From Pseudomonadota bacterium (lineage in GTDB: Bacteria; Pseudomonadota; Alphaproteobacteria; Sphingomonadales; Sphingomonadaceae), in contig JAEXAW010000094.1 in NCBI GenBank assembly GCA_023458055.1, positions 1 to 64,000 on the forward strand: a stretch of 64,000 nt of DNA. Direction: 5' to 3'. The position numbers and the translations under genes are program-made. A model generated the notes under the pieces. That model saw nothing but the letters and a program-made list of their open reading frames with translations, ran no database searches and had not been told where the DNA came from. This document shows, in pieces, positions 16,727 to 25,525 of the stretch. Positions within the stretch are counted from its first letter, which is position 1. Each line of letters starts with the position of its first letter.

Positions 16727-17248
16727 ATGCAGGTAAAGACCATGATTTTGCGTTTGGTAGCGGCCTTTTTGTTTCTGGTCGCACCCCAATCGGCCTGGGC
16801 CGAGGTCGTCGTGACCTTCTACAGCCACGAATTGGGCAACAGCTTCCCGCACGCCTTTTTTACGGTGAAGGGCAAGATCGACGCAACCGGCCAACCGGTC
16901 GAGGATAATTTCGGCTTCACCGCAAAGAATATTACGCCGGCGATCCTGTTCGGTTCGGTTCCGGGCCGCATGGACAAGGTGGATGCCAAATATCTCAACA
17001 GTAGCCAGCAACGCTTTTCAGTGACGGTAGATGACGCCGATTATGCCAAACTGATCACCTTCGTGCGCGGCTGGGAGGCGGTTCCGTCCGCCAAATCCTA
17101 TAATCTCGGCAACCGCAACTGCGTCCATTTCGTCATGGAAGCCGCAGCCTCCTTGGGCCTTAAGGTCAACCGTCAAAGCAAATATTTCAAAAAGCCGCGC
17201 AGTTTCCTCGAAGAGGTGAAGGGGCTTAACCCCGGACTTCAGAGTTAG
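16727..17248 (+). CDS. Secreted protein of unknown function with NC-H-F motif
   Basis: The 173-aa product has a clear signal peptide (MILRLVAAFLFLVAPQSAWA) and should be periplasmic. The mature part begins EVVVTFYSHELGNSFPHAFF, and a C-terminal motif YNLGNRNCVHFVMEAA has the Asn-Cys and nearby His seen in several papain-like/NlpC-like folds. That similarity is only suggestive and I do not assign a family. The start at 16727 has AAGGA upstream; an ATG five codons later is also possible. Confidence 0.7.
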   Translation: MQVKTMILRLVAAFLFLVAPQSAWAEVVVTFYSHELGNSFPHAFFTVKGKIDATGQPVEDNFGFTAKNITPAILFGSVPGRMDKVDAKYLNSSQQRFSVTVDDADYAKLITFVRGWEAVPSAKSYNLGNRNCVHFVMEAAASLGLKVNRQSKYFKKPRSFLEEVKGLNPGLQS

Positions 17249-17377
17249 CCGCTGGCTTAAATCACAAGAAGGGGGATGTTCGTCCTGATGCCCATTTTAT
17301 GCGTTTGTTAACCCTCTTTCCGTTAAGAAATTTGCTGGGAAACATCGATTCTTGATGAGGTTACGGCGCTACCCGTG

Positions 17378-18349
17378 ATGGTTACAATCTTAAAAAGGAT
17401 TCCGGCGGAAATACTAATCGCTGGCGGCATGTTGATCAGCCTGCTGCTGTTGTCCGTCATTTTTCACTTGCCGATTGTTTATCCGTCGCGCCAAGCTGTG
17501 GCTTTGGTCGGTGTGCATTATGTGTATCCTTTGTTCGGTGTAGCAATATTAGGATTTGTTACTGCGGTTGGCGGACAGCATGGAGTTTTTGGCCGTCTCA
17601 TGCTGGCAGCCGCTTGTTACATCGTAGTATTATTTGCACATTTCAACATCAAATTATGGATTCCCCATATAAATCCGTACCTCTATGATGATTTTTATTG
17701 GCGAATAGACAATCTGGTTAGGCCACTTGTCCAAGCTTGCTTTGCAATTCGCGGATGGTTGAGCTTCATCATTCCCTTGGACTCGATGTTTTACATGTCG
17801 GGCTTCATCATGTTATTCTATGTCAGTTTTTTATACCATGCGATCAGAACGCCAAACGAATTCGGTAGGTTGGTAGTTGCAGTGTTGGTACTTCAGTCGC
17901 TCGGATCATTTGCCTATCTTGTTGCGCCAGGGCTAGGTCCTTTCATTTACGAACCGGGCCGCAATGTGACGTTGACTAATTTGCAAATGGAAATGTTCGA
18001 ATTTTACCAACAATCCGTCGCGCATGGACCGCAATGGTTAGAGCAATACGGCGGTGCGCATTTTGTTGGCGGGGTCGCCGCTATGCCCTCTCTGCATAGT
18101 GCCGGCGCGTTTCTCTTCTTCCTTTTTGCCTGGCGCTACGCAAAACCTCTGGTGCCCATATACGGCTTCGTCCTGTTTTTTATTGTCGTCGGAGCCGTTT
18201 CGTCCCGTTGGCATTATGTGGTTGATGTTCCTGCCGGGCTAGCGCTTGCTTGGATAAGTTGCTGGATCGCGGAGCGCTGGTGTCCTACCGAAGAGGCCGT
18301 TCTCCCGCTAAGATTTCATGGTGTGCCAGCGGCTGTACCTGCTGAATGA
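17378..18349 (+). CDS. PAP2-family membrane phosphatase (inositol-phosphorylceramide synthase-like)
   Basis: A 323-aa polytopic membrane protein with PAP2 motifs near the C-terminus: AAMPSLHSAGAFLFF (PSLH) and SSRWHYVVDVPAG (catalytic His and Asp). The layout, several helices before the catalytic helices, resembles the AUR1/PAP2_3 group that moves or removes phospho-headgroups on lipids. The gene is visibly more A/T-rich than its neighbours. It overlaps the next gene (lipid kinase) by ATGA, so the two are probably co-translated. A GTG codon directly before the ATG is also in frame. Confidence 0.8.
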   Translation: MVTILKRIPAEILIAGGMLISLLLLSVIFHLPIVYPSRQAVALVGVHYVYPLFGVAILGFVTAVGGQHGVFGRLMLAAACYIVVLFAHFNIKLWIPHINPYLYDDFYWRIDNLVRPLVQACFAIRGWLSFIIPLDSMFYMSGFIMLFYVSFLYHAIRTPNEFGRLVVAVLVLQSLGSFAYLVAPGLGPFIYEPGRNVTLTNLQMEMFEFYQQSVAHGPQWLEQYGGAHFVGGVAAMPSLHSAGAFLFFLFAWRYAKPLVPIYGFVLFFIVVGAVSSRWHYVVDVPAGLALAWISCWIAERWCPTEEAVLPLRFHGVPAAVPAE

Positions 18350-19266
18350 TCTCCAAGCGGACAAAAACGCGAGACCCGATCTCGCGAGACGGCCCTGTCA
18401 TCCAGATCTTTGCTAACCCAACCTCTGGCAGCTTTGATCGCGGGACGCTGGACAGCTTTCTGACGGAGCTACAGAGCCGGGGCGTCCGCACGATTATGTC
18501 GTGGAGTACACCCGGACAATATTTAGTGATTGACGACGAAGCGACGGCGGCGTGCGCATTCGGCGGTGACGGGACCACCCGCCATGTCGCTGAAGCGGTG
18601 TCAGCCTGTGGCCGGACCGTTCCCCTCTCGGTGTTCCCGGCCGGAACAGTCAATCTCCTCGCTCGCGAAATGGTGGGGCGGACCGGCCGCGCGGATACAG
18701 CAAATCTGCCCGATGCAGGATTGAAATCGCATTATGGGGCTAAAATTAATAGTGCACTTTTTATGGTCTGCGCCAGTGTAGGCCCTGACAGTCGGGCTGT
18801 TGCGATAGTTTCCAGCCGGTTGAAACGCGTGATCGGCAGATCTGCCTATGCCCTGTCGTTCCTTGGACAATGGCGCCGTTGGCCGCGCGAGACGATGACG
18901 CTTTCCTGGGATGGTGGTGAGATTGTCTGCGAGGCTTTTTATGTTGCAAAAGGCAGATATTATGCGGGCCCGTGGAGCTTCGCGCCCCACGCGCGCGTCA
19001 CTGATCCCCTCCTCCACGTCGTAGCGCTTTTGCGCGCGGATCGCCGCCGTTATCTGAAGTTCATGTGGGCCGTGATGATGAACAAGGTGGAAGAGGATGC
19101 GAACTTGATCCGGTTCACCTGCACCGCGCTCGATATTAAGGCCGAAAACGCGGCCCCGGTACAGGCCGATGGTGATATCATCACCTATTTGCCAGCGACG
19201 ATCAATGTCTGTCCACAACCCATGCCGTTTTTCGACATCACCGCCGCGCACGGCCGGAACATCTAG
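18346..19266 (+). CDS. Diacylglycerol kinase-like lipid kinase
   Basis: The 306-aa protein has the DAGK catalytic domain: IFANPTSGSFDRG near the N-terminus, ACAFGGDGTTRHVAEAV (nucleotide-binding GGDGT) and FPAGTVNLLARE. Such proteins phosphorylate diacylglycerol, sphingoid bases or related lipids. The pairing with an upstream PAP2-type enzyme by a 4-base overlap suggests they act on the same lipid in opposite or sequential steps. Sphingomonads make glycosphingolipids, so a sphingolipid substrate is a reasonable guess only. Confidence 0.82.
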   Translation: MISKRTKTRDPISRDGPVIQIFANPTSGSFDRGTLDSFLTELQSRGVRTIMSWSTPGQYLVIDDEATAACAFGGDGTTRHVAEAVSACGRTVPLSVFPAGTVNLLAREMVGRTGRADTANLPDAGLKSHYGAKINSALFMVCASVGPDSRAVAIVSSRLKRVIGRSAYALSFLGQWRRWPRETMTLSWDGGEIVCEAFYVAKGRYYAGPWSFAPHARVTDPLLHVVALLRADRRRYLKFMWAVMMNKVEEDANLIRFTCTALDIKAENAAPVQADGDIITYLPATINVCPQPMPFFDITAAHGRNI

Positions 19267-19284
19267 GGTCAGGACTCTAGGCCG

Positions 19285-19905
19285 CTAACCCAACGCATCC
19301 ATATTATAACTGTGCCAGGCGAAAATGGCGGCGGTCCCGCGATACGGGCGCCAGGGTTCGGCGAGTTGCCGGGTGGTTTTTTCATCCGGGCGCGCGTCGA
19401 GGCCGAGGATGCGTTTGACCGCTTCCTGCACGGCAAGGTCGCCCGCGGGCCAGATGTCGGCGCGGCCTTCGGCGAACAGCAAATAGATTTCCGCCGACCA
19501 GCGTCCGATGCCCTTGACGCGGGTGAGGAGCGCGATTGCCTCCTCGTCATCCGGCGGCAGATTGTGAAAATCAAGCTCGCCGCGCTCAACCAGTTCGGCC
19601 AGGCTGCGTGCATAGCCTTGCTTCTGGCGGGAGAGGCCGCACGCGCGTAATGTGTCAAAATCGCGCGCCAGCAATTGCTCTGCCGGGCAGCCTGCGCCGA
19701 GCGCCTCCTCCAGCCTTCGCCACACCGCAGCGGCGGCATGGACGCTCACCTGCTGCCCCACAATGGTGCGTAAAAGGGTGGTGTAACCGCGCTCCCGGAT
19801 GCGTGTTTCAGGATAGCCGGCAATCGCAAGCGCGCGCGCAAAGGCGGGCTCAAGGCTCGCGAGCGCGTCCAAGTCGGCGCGAATCTGTTCTGCAGCAAGA
19901 CCCAT
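19285..19905 (-). CDS. DNA-3-methyladenine glycosylase II (AlkA-type HhH-GPD)
   Basis: The 206-aa protein is an HhH-GPD base-excision glycosylase: TIVGQQVSVHAA, then LTRVKGIGRWSAEIYLLFA (helix-hairpin-helix) followed by WPAGDLAVQEAV with the catalytic Asp. It removes alkylated bases such as 3-methyladenine. It lacks the N-terminal domain of E. coli AlkA, as do many alphaproteobacterial members. I start at 19905 because GGGAAA lies just upstream. It converges with the lipid kinase across an 18-base gap. Confidence 0.88.
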   Translation of the reverse strand: MGLAAEQIRADLDALASLEPAFARALAIAGYPETRIRERGYTTLLRTIVGQQVSVHAAAAVWRRLEEALGAGCPAEQLLARDFDTLRACGLSRQKQGYARSLAELVERGELDFHNLPPDDEEAIALLTRVKGIGRWSAEIYLLFAEGRADIWPAGDLAVQEAVKRILGLDARPDEKTTRQLAEPWRPYRGTAAIFAWHSYNMDALG

Positions 19906-20016
19906 AGTGTTTCCCGCATATAGACTTGATTTCATCGCCTGTCCGCGACATATCGCAGCCAAACTTTGCGTCGACTGCCCCGGGGGGATGGCGCGCTCCT
20001 AAAAGGAAATCCGATT

Positions 20017-20334
20017 ATGCCCAGACTGATCGTCGTGACGCGCGATGGAACCGAACATGAAGTTGAAGCCAAGACGGGCATGAGCGTGATGGAAAATATC
20101 CGCGACAACGGGTTTGACGAGGTGCTTGCGCTGTGCGGCGGTTGCTGTTCCTGCGCGACCTGCCACGTTCATATCGCGGATGGGTGGGATGACAAAATGG
20201 CACCGGTCAGCGAAGACGAAAATGACCTGCTTGATAGCTCAAGCCATCGCGACGCCCATTCGCGCCTGTCCTGCCAGCTGGAAATGACCGACGCGCTGGA
20301 TGGCCTTAAGGTCATCATCGCGCAGGAAGACTGA
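20017..20334 (+). CDS. 2Fe-2S ferredoxin, adrenodoxin type
   Basis: The 105-aa ferredoxin carries cluster ligands C40, C46, C49 and C86 (C-x5-C-x2-C...C; LALCGGCCSCATCH and SRLSCQ), typical of vertebrate/ISC-type [2Fe-2S] ferredoxins that feed P450s, Rieske oxygenases or biosynthetic steps. An AAAAGGA sequence precedes the ATG. It stands alone between the glycosylase (divergent) and a convergent lipoprotein gene, so its partner cannot be told from context. Confidence 0.92.
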   Translation: MPRLIVVTRDGTEHEVEAKTGMSVMENIRDNGFDEVLALCGGCCSCATCHVHIADGWDDKMAPVSEDENDLLDSSSHRDAHSRLSCQLEMTDALDGLKVIIAQED

Positions 20335-20352
20335 ATCCAGCCCAAAACCGGC

Positions 20353-20388
20353 GGGCCGGCATTCGCGGCCCACCAGATTATTTTTTCG
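20353..20388 (+). terminator. Hairpin terminator after the ferredoxin gene
   Basis: GGGCCG-GCATTCG-CGGCCC forms a six-base GC stem, followed some bases later by a run of six T. It lies between converging genes. Confidence 0.55.
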
Positions 20389-20401
20389 CGAAACCAGCCT
20401 C

Positions 20402-21259
20402 TTAGCGCTTGTCCAGCCGGATCAGCGTTTCCGGCCGCCTGGTCGATTGCGGCGTGACCTTCCACGTCATGCTTTTGGTCTTGCCGCTGCTGGTAGGACC
20501 GTCCTCGGTATTGTTGGTCAACACCTCGCCATTGGTCGTCACGGTGAAGGTCCCGTCCATGACCCCGGCAGGTGCGTTTCCTTCCTTGGCGGCGTCGGCC
20601 ATGGCCGCGCCCATCAAGCTTTTGCTGCGCGATTGTTCTTCGTTGAGGCCAAAGCCGGGCGCTGCCACCGCGACGCTGCCATCCTTGCGCACGGTCAACT
20701 CCACCATCGGCACCGCCATTGCCGCATCCGGAATGTTGGGGAAGGAGAAATTATGGTCGAGGCTGCCCGAAATCGCGTAATCGACATCGAATACACCGTG
20801 TCCCTTGTGGACGACGCTGTTCCAACCCTTCTGCTTGGTCAGCTTGGCAATGAACGCATCGACGCTCTTGGGATCATTGGGGTCAAAGCCCATCAGCATC
20901 GCGGTTTTTTCTGCGTCTTCCTTCTTTTTGTCCGCGCGCGCCTTGTCGCGCTCGGGTTTGGCCGCGTCCCATTCCTTTTTCTGCTCGGCGGTTTCCTTGG
21001 CCGTGCAGTCGCGTTCCTCGCCGTCATCGGTGGAGCAGGATGCGATAAACTCCTCATCCTCGTCGCTGCTTTTGCCCAGTTCGCCCATCATATCGTCGCC
21101 CGACATGGCGATGATTTCACCTTTATAGGCAAAGTTGAACTGGCCGTTTTTATCGACATTGAGGTTCGAGACGAACTTGCCTGGCATGAAGAAGCAAGCC
21201 GCGACGAACAGCGGCAGGAAGGCAATCGCAGCAAGTTTGACGAATGACGGACGTGACAT
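20402..21259 (-). CDS. Lipoprotein of unknown function
   Basis: The 285-aa product has a lipoprotein signal with a lipobox-like LFVAAC (Cys22). An acidic, Lys/Glu-rich stretch in the middle (TAEQKKEWDAAKPERDKARADKKKED) is probably helical. The C-terminal half (FPNIPDAAMAVPMVELTVRKDGSVAV) looks like beta structure, so the protein may resemble an envelope stress or beta-barrel-associated lipoprotein. I recognise no named family. GGGGGGAAT sits before the ATG. It is convergent to the ferredoxin gene and 37 bases after rlmB. Confidence 0.8.
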   Translation of the reverse strand: MSRPSFVKLAAIAFLPLFVAACFFMPGKFVSNLNVDKNGQFNFAYKGEIIAMSGDDMMGELGKSSDEDEEFIASCSTDDGEERDCTAKETAEQKKEWDAAKPERDKARADKKKEDAEKTAMLMGFDPNDPKSVDAFIAKLTKQKGWNSVVHKGHGVFDVDYAISGSLDHNFSFPNIPDAAMAVPMVELTVRKDGSVAVAAPGFGLNEEQSRSKSLMGAAMADAAKEGNAPAGVMDGTFTVTTNGEVLTNNTEDGPTSSGKTKSMTWKVTPQSTRRPETLIRLDKR

Positions 21260-21296
21260 AATTCCCCCCAGATGATTCGCGCTTGATACTGCCAGA

Positions 21297-22052
21297 TTAT
21301 GACGCGGTTGCAACGGCATAGAGCGCAATCGCCGCCGCGTTGGACACATTGAGGCTTTCCATCGCCGCGCTGATCGGCAATTTGGCGATAATGTCGCAAT
21401 GTTCGATAGTGTTGCGGCGCATACCTTCGCCTTCAGCCCCGAGCACGAGGCAAACGCGGCCCTTGCCGATGACCTCGGCCAAGGTCTGGTCCGCCTCGCC
21501 ATCAAGCCCGATCCGCCAGAAGCCCGCCTCGGCGACTTCTTCCAGCGCGCGGGCAAGGTTGACCACGCGCACCCAGGGCACAATCTCGAGCGCCCCTGCT
21601 GCTGCCCGCGCAATCGTCCCCGATTCCGCCGGACTGTGCCGGTCCTGTGTCACCACGCCGATCGCATCAAACGCGGCGGCGGAGCGCAGGATCGCGCCGA
21701 TATTATGCGGATCGGTGACCTGGTCGAGGATGACCAACGGGCGGTTGTCATCCGCATGCTGGTCAAGCAATTCGGCGAGCAACATATGTTCGAGCGGGTC
21801 AACCTCGGCGACGACGCCCTGATGCGGCGCATCCCCCGGCACCATGCGGCCAAGGTCACCGCCATCGGCAAAATTGACCGGAATGTCGGACGGGATCTCA
21901 AGCTGCCCCGCTGCCTCGCGCGTCGCCCAGATTTTGCGCACGCGCCGCTCCGGATTTTCGAGGGCGGCAGCGACCGCATGACGCCCCCAAAAGCGGGGCA
22001 GCGCGCCGGGATTGCTGCTTTTGTTGCGGGTGGGGCGGCGTCCTTTGGCCAT
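21297..22052 (-). CDS. rlmB: 23S rRNA (guanosine-2'-O-)-methyltransferase, RlmB/SpoU type
   Basis: SPOUT methyltransferase of 251 aa. The N-terminal substrate-binding domain starts RFWGRHAVAAALENPERRV, and the SpoU motifs follow: LDQVTDPHNIGAILRSAAAF (motif 1), LVLGAEGEGM (motif 2) and PISAAMESLNVSNAAAIAL (motif 3, SAM knot). RlmB methylates G2251 in the 23S P loop. The start at 22052 (MAKGRRPTRNKSS) gives a short basic leader. It diverges from tRNA-Tyr. Confidence 0.92.
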   Translation of the reverse strand: MAKGRRPTRNKSSNPGALPRFWGRHAVAAALENPERRVRKIWATREAAGQLEIPSDIPVNFADGGDLGRMVPGDAPHQGVVAEVDPLEHMLLAELLDQHADDNRPLVILDQVTDPHNIGAILRSAAAFDAIGVVTQDRHSPAESGTIARAAAGALEIVPWVRVVNLARALEEVAEAGFWRIGLDGEADQTLAEVIGKGRVCLVLGAEGEGMRRNTIEHCDIIAKLPISAAMESLNVSNAAAIALYAVATAS

Positions 22053-22180
22053 GCGGGCGGTCTTTCGAGCTGGAATTTCAAAATTTGCGCGTCTTTTGGA
22101 CGCGCTCGCCTTGACAGGCAAGCATCCTTTCGCCATTGAGCCGCCTTCGCCCGCCGCACCTTAGCGGCGTTCGGCGCCAT

Positions 22181-22266
22181 GGACAGGTGGCCGAGTGGTT
22201 AAAGGCAGCAGACTGTAAATCTGCCCGGGTTTCCGTACGCTGGTTCGAATCCAGCCCTGTCCACCA
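22181..22266 (+). tRNA. tRNA-Tyr(GTA)
   Basis: The acceptor arms GGACAGG and CCTGTCC pair, the discriminator is A, and CCA is encoded. The anticodon stem-loop GCAGA-CTGTAAA-TCTGC has anticodon GTA at 22215-22217. A long variable arm (class II) and T-loop GTTCGAATC follow. The 3' half serves as the attachment site of the element that starts directly downstream. Confidence 0.97.
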
Positions 22267-22380
22267 CCACCCCCTTCATCACCATCCGCAAACATCCTTG
22301 GAAAGCTGCATATTTCTGGGGTTGTGATGGCCTTTGCCGTTCGCTGTCATTCGCTTGCATTCGCCCCCAGCCGCGCCCAT

Positions 22381-22460
22381 AGTGTGGGGAAGGTGTGGGG
22401 AAGGATTCCCGTTCCCCACATTTTTGATTTTTGAAATCGGCCTCAAAAGTGTGGGGAAGG
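22381..22460. repeat. Left-end integrase arm-type repeats (GTGTGGGGAAGG)
   Basis: GTGTGGGGAAGG occurs at 22382, 22393 and 22449, with an inverted TTCCCCACA at 22412. Similar AGTGTGGGG and ATGTGGGG words occur at 27034 and 27047 near the right end. Short direct repeats inside both ends of a tRNA-integrated element are the usual form of integrase arm sites. They also lie in the promoter region of the integrase gene. Confidence 0.6.
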
Positions 22461-22464
22461 AAAT

Positions 22465-23694
22465 ATGGGCAAGCTGACGGCAATCGGCGTGAAAACGGCA
22501 CTGGCGACACCCGGCACCTATCAGGACGGCGATGGCCTTTTGCTGAAAGTAAGCAAGACGGGCGCGGCAAGCTGGCTATTGCGGCTCCAGCGTGACGGCA
22601 AGCGCAAGGATATTGGGCTGGGCAGCGCCAAGCTGGTTACGCTCGCTATGGCGCGCGACAAGGCGCGGGAATTGCGGATGGCGGTGAAGGTGGAGCGGCG
22701 CGACATTCTGGCGGAACGCAGGGATGTTATCGCGGCGCAAGTGACCTTCCGGGAAGCGGCAAAGCAATATCATGCTGAAAACGCCAATGGCTGGAAAAGC
22801 GCGACCTATGCGCGGCAATGGCTGGCGGCGCTGGAAAATTATGCCTTTCCGAAACTTGGCGACAAGCCAACGGGCGCGATAGGAGCGGCGGACATCATCA
22901 CGACGCTTACCCCTATCTGGCAGGAAATACCGGAAACTGCTCGCCAAGTCCGCAACCGCATTTGCGCGGTATTGGATTATGCCCATGCTAAGGGGTGGCG
23001 CTCCAGCGAAGCCCCATCCGGCAATGGCAGCTTGAAAGCAGGGCGCGGCCTTCCCCGGCAAGTGAAAGAGCGCGCGAATCGCAAGGCCATGCCCTACGTC
23101 GCAGTCCCGGCGTTCATCACGGCATTGCAGCGCAAACCATCTTATGGGCGGCTGGCACTCGAATTGCTTATCTTGACGGGCGTTCGTTCGCAGGAAGTCC
23201 GCTTGGCGAAGTGGAGCGAATTTGATTGGGAAGCTGGATTATGGACGGTGCCAGCGGACCACATGAAACGAGCCAAGGCGCACATGGTCCCGCTATCGGC
23301 GGCGGCGCTTGCGGTATTGCAGCGCGCGGCGGCTTTGCGGATGGCAGGAACGGATTTTGTCTTTCCGGGCGTCAATGGTGGCGCAATGTCCGATATGACG
23401 CTGCTAAAGGTGTTGCGGGACGCTGGAGAGCCTTACCACGTCCACGGCTTCCGTTCGGCCTTCACCGATTGGGCAGCGAATGAAGGCTATCCTAACGCGG
23501 TTGTGGAAGCCGCGCTGGCGCACAAGACGCCGGACGCGGTGCAAGCCGCCTATCGCCGCACAACCTATCTTGGGACCCCCGACAAGCCGGGGGAGCGGGT
23601 GCGCCTTATGGAAGCATGGGGACGCTATTGCGTGGCGGATAGTGCGGGCGGGAAGTTTGTGCCGTTCCCGGCACGGGCGGCATGGGATAACTGA
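22465..23694 (+). CDS. int: Tyrosine-type site-specific integrase (P4 family)
   Basis: The 409-aa protein has the DUF4102-like N-terminal arm-binding domain (YQDGDGLLLKVSKTGAASWLLRL, IGLGSAKLVTLAMARDKA), a central SAM-like core-binding domain (about 100-200) and a C-terminal catalytic domain. Catalytic residues are seen in ILTGVRSQEVRLAKW (Arg), VHGFRSAFTDWA (His-x-x-Arg) and AAYRRTTYLG (Tyr). It should catalyse integration into and excision from the tRNA-Tyr gene next to it. GGGGAAGGAAAT precedes the ATG. Confidence 0.95.
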   Translation: MGKLTAIGVKTALATPGTYQDGDGLLLKVSKTGAASWLLRLQRDGKRKDIGLGSAKLVTLAMARDKARELRMAVKVERRDILAERRDVIAAQVTFREAAKQYHAENANGWKSATYARQWLAALENYAFPKLGDKPTGAIGAADIITTLTPIWQEIPETARQVRNRICAVLDYAHAKGWRSSEAPSGNGSLKAGRGLPRQVKERANRKAMPYVAVPAFITALQRKPSYGRLALELLILTGVRSQEVRLAKWSEFDWEAGLWTVPADHMKRAKAHMVPLSAAALAVLQRAAALRMAGTDFVFPGVNGGAMSDMTLLKVLRDAGEPYHVHGFRSAFTDWAANEGYPNAVVEAALAHKTPDAVQAAYRRTTYLGTPDKPGERVRLMEAWGRYCVADSAGGKFVPFPARAAWDN

Positions 23695-23813
23695 CAAGGC
23701 CGTTTTTTGACGGTATGAATCGGGCGGGGATAGGCAGGCCAGCCGATAAGCGCGCATCCCACGCGCTTCCCCGCTTTCACTCTGGGAGCCGCTTGGGAGG
23801 CGGATGGTCCGGC

Positions 23814-24563
23814 ATGGATGACAAAGAATTACTTTTCGCGCTTCAGTGGATGGCTCGGGGCGAAATTGACCCGGCCAATAATGAGGAAGTGCCCCAAGCG
23901 CTGGAGATTGACCACGTCGTTGGGAAAATCGCTATGTTGGGCTACGACAACCCAGAACGAGAATTCCTAATCCTACTTGAACAGGGGGTTCTAGTTGGAA
24001 TGGGGCATTGTCAATGGACGGCATATATCGACTCGCAAAAATATGTGAGCGCCGGACATGAACTGATTAGTAGCACTCGATGGCGAGTGCTCTTAAACCG
24101 ATATGATGAAAAGCATAATGCAATGGTTGATGGCACGTATGAGCCTACTATGCTGGTTCCAAGTCTATCACCTGAGAAGCTCCCCAAATTTAGATGGGAG
24201 TGGCGCGACCGTTGGTTTTCTACTCTAGCGCTCGACGATGCTGGGAATACGGAGCATTTCGAGGCTTATGACATCATTTTAAGCCTTGTTAAAGATAGAG
24301 CAATTTCTAATGGCGCACCGCAAATGCCGAGCAACGCGAAAGGTGGGCGACCTAAAGTTTATGACTGGGAAAAAGCGGTTGCGGGTGTCGTTTTCCGATG
24401 GGCCGATAGCGGCACTTGGCAACCTCGTTCACAAGCGGACGTGCAAAGGGCGCTGGCAGATTGGTTTGCAGACAAAGGCGCAACACCATCCGATAGCTTG
24501 CTAAAAGAACGCGCGCGCTGGTTGCATAAGGAATTCGAGAGCCGAGAACCGGAGGGTCATTGA
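23814..24563 (+). CDS. Hypothetical protein of the integrative element
   Basis: The 249-aa product is acidic in its first 180 residues (DDKELLFALQWMARGEIDP...) and ends with a separate basic domain, KGGRPKVYDWEKAVAGVVFRWADSGTW...QADVQRALADWF. That tail looks like a small helical DNA-binding or replication-associated module found in several alphaproteobacterial mobile elements. It has lower GC than neighbouring genes. I do not recognise the N-terminal part. Confidence 0.65.
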   Translation: MDDKELLFALQWMARGEIDPANNEEVPQALEIDHVVGKIAMLGYDNPEREFLILLEQGVLVGMGHCQWTAYIDSQKYVSAGHELISSTRWRVLLNRYDEKHNAMVDGTYEPTMLVPSLSPEKLPKFRWEWRDRWFSTLALDDAGNTEHFEAYDIILSLVKDRAISNGAPQMPSNAKGGRPKVYDWEKAVAGVVFRWADSGTWQPRSQADVQRALADWFADKGATPSDSLLKERARWLHKEFESREPEGH

Positions 24564-24678
24564 CCCCTTTTCCACCCTATTTCTACCCCGTTTCCAGCCG
24601 ACAATTGAGGCATCCGTGCTTATCCTTTGTGCATCGCCGGAACATTCCGTTCGGGCCGACTACATAGGAAAAACGACA

Positions 24679-24882
24679 ATGAATTTTTCTGATTCTCATA
24701 TTCAACCTCGGCTGGTTAGCATCCTCAAGGCCGGGGAATTGCTCGGTATCGGGCGCACGAAAACCTATGGCTTGATTGACGAACGCCTGCTGGAAACCGT
24801 CACCATCGGCACGCGGCGGCTGGTTACGCTTCGCAGCATTGACGCGCTCATCGAAGGCGCGGCGAATGGGGAGGCGGCATAA
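24679..24882 (+). CDS. Excisionase-like helix-turn-helix protein
   Basis: A 67-aa MerR/AlpA-type winged HTH: LVSILKAGELLGIGRTKTYGLIDERLLETVTIGTRRLVTLRSIDALI, the fold used by excisionases and AlpA regulators. TAGGAAAAA precedes the ATG. The next gene starts in its stop codon (TAATG). It most likely assists the integrase in excision or activates its transcription. Confidence 0.85.
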   Translation: MNFSDSHIQPRLVSILKAGELLGIGRTKTYGLIDERLLETVTIGTRRLVTLRSIDALIEGAANGEAA

Positions 24883-25268
24883 TGGAGCAAGTGAAAACAA
24901 GTGAACCCGGAGCGGCTGGCACCGCTGCCGGGTTCGGTATCGCTGGCGTTTCAAAACTGGCGACGGGCAAGCATAAACCCTCCAGTCGGAAAGTGGCAAT
25001 CTCTTTTGACGGGCCGCGCGGTCCCGATTTGGCGACAGGCAAGGAAGCAAGGGCGCTTGTCGCCTTAGTGGAAGCGGGCGCGGGGGGCGTAACCACATTG
25101 GAATTGTCGCACCATTGGGCGCTTCGCCTTGGCGCATATATTTTCAATTTACGGCATCGCCACGGCCTTGCAATCGAAACCATCCGCGAGCGGCACGATG
25201 ACGAAGGCGGATGGCATGGGCGATATGTGTTGCTTTCCCCTGTCACCATCCGGGGGAGGGTAGCATGA
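24882..25268 (+). CDS. Winged-helix (HTH_39-like) DNA-binding protein
   Basis: The 128-aa product has a disordered Ala/Gly/Ser-rich N-terminus. It then carries a compact winged-helix segment: ALVALVEAGAGGVTTLELSHHWALRLGAYIFNLRHRHGLAIETI, where LSHHWALRLGAYIFNLR is the recognition helix and a wing follows (GGWHGRYVLLSP). The fold is common in prophages and integrative elements, where it controls replication or early genes. It starts in the stop of the excisionase-like gene and overlaps the next gene by ATGA. Confidence 0.7.
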   Translation: MEQVKTSEPGAAGTAAGFGIAGVSKLATGKHKPSSRKVAISFDGPRGPDLATGKEARALVALVEAGAGGVTTLELSHHWALRLGAYIFNLRHRHGLAIETIRERHDDEGGWHGRYVLLSPVTIRGRVA

Positions 25269-25525
25269 TGCAGGCAAATAAACCCCAGGCCGATACGCTG
25301 GCGATGATTGGCGTCTTACCCAAAGGACCGACCGGCGAAACCATCCACATTGCGGTGAAGTCGTTTAACGGCTCAAAGCCCTATCTCGACATTCGCCAAT
25401 ATGTGGAAGGCGACGGCGGGCCGATTGCTACAAAAAAGGGCGTCACAATGCCCGTGGAGTCGATTGTGGCGCTAGAGGCGGCATTGGCGGCATATCGCGC
25501 GGCAAATGCGCCTGACGGGGCTTAA
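25265..25525 (+). CDS. PC4/p15-type transcriptional coactivator family protein
   Basis: The 86-aa protein matches the PC4 fold: IHIAVKSFNGSKPYLDIRQYVEGDGGPIATKKGVTMPVESIVALEAAL, with the core DIRQYVEGDG...TKKGVTMP. PC4-like proteins bind single-stranded DNA as dimers; bacterial and phage members are small ssDNA/RNA-binding proteins. Placed before the HUH Rep gene, it may coat the single-stranded replication intermediate or act as an ssDNA-binding regulator. The start overlaps the preceding gene by ATGA. Confidence 0.75.
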   Translation: MMQANKPQADTLAMIGVLPKGPTGETIHIAVKSFNGSKPYLDIRQYVEGDGGPIATKKGVTMPVESIVALEAALAAYRAANAPDGA

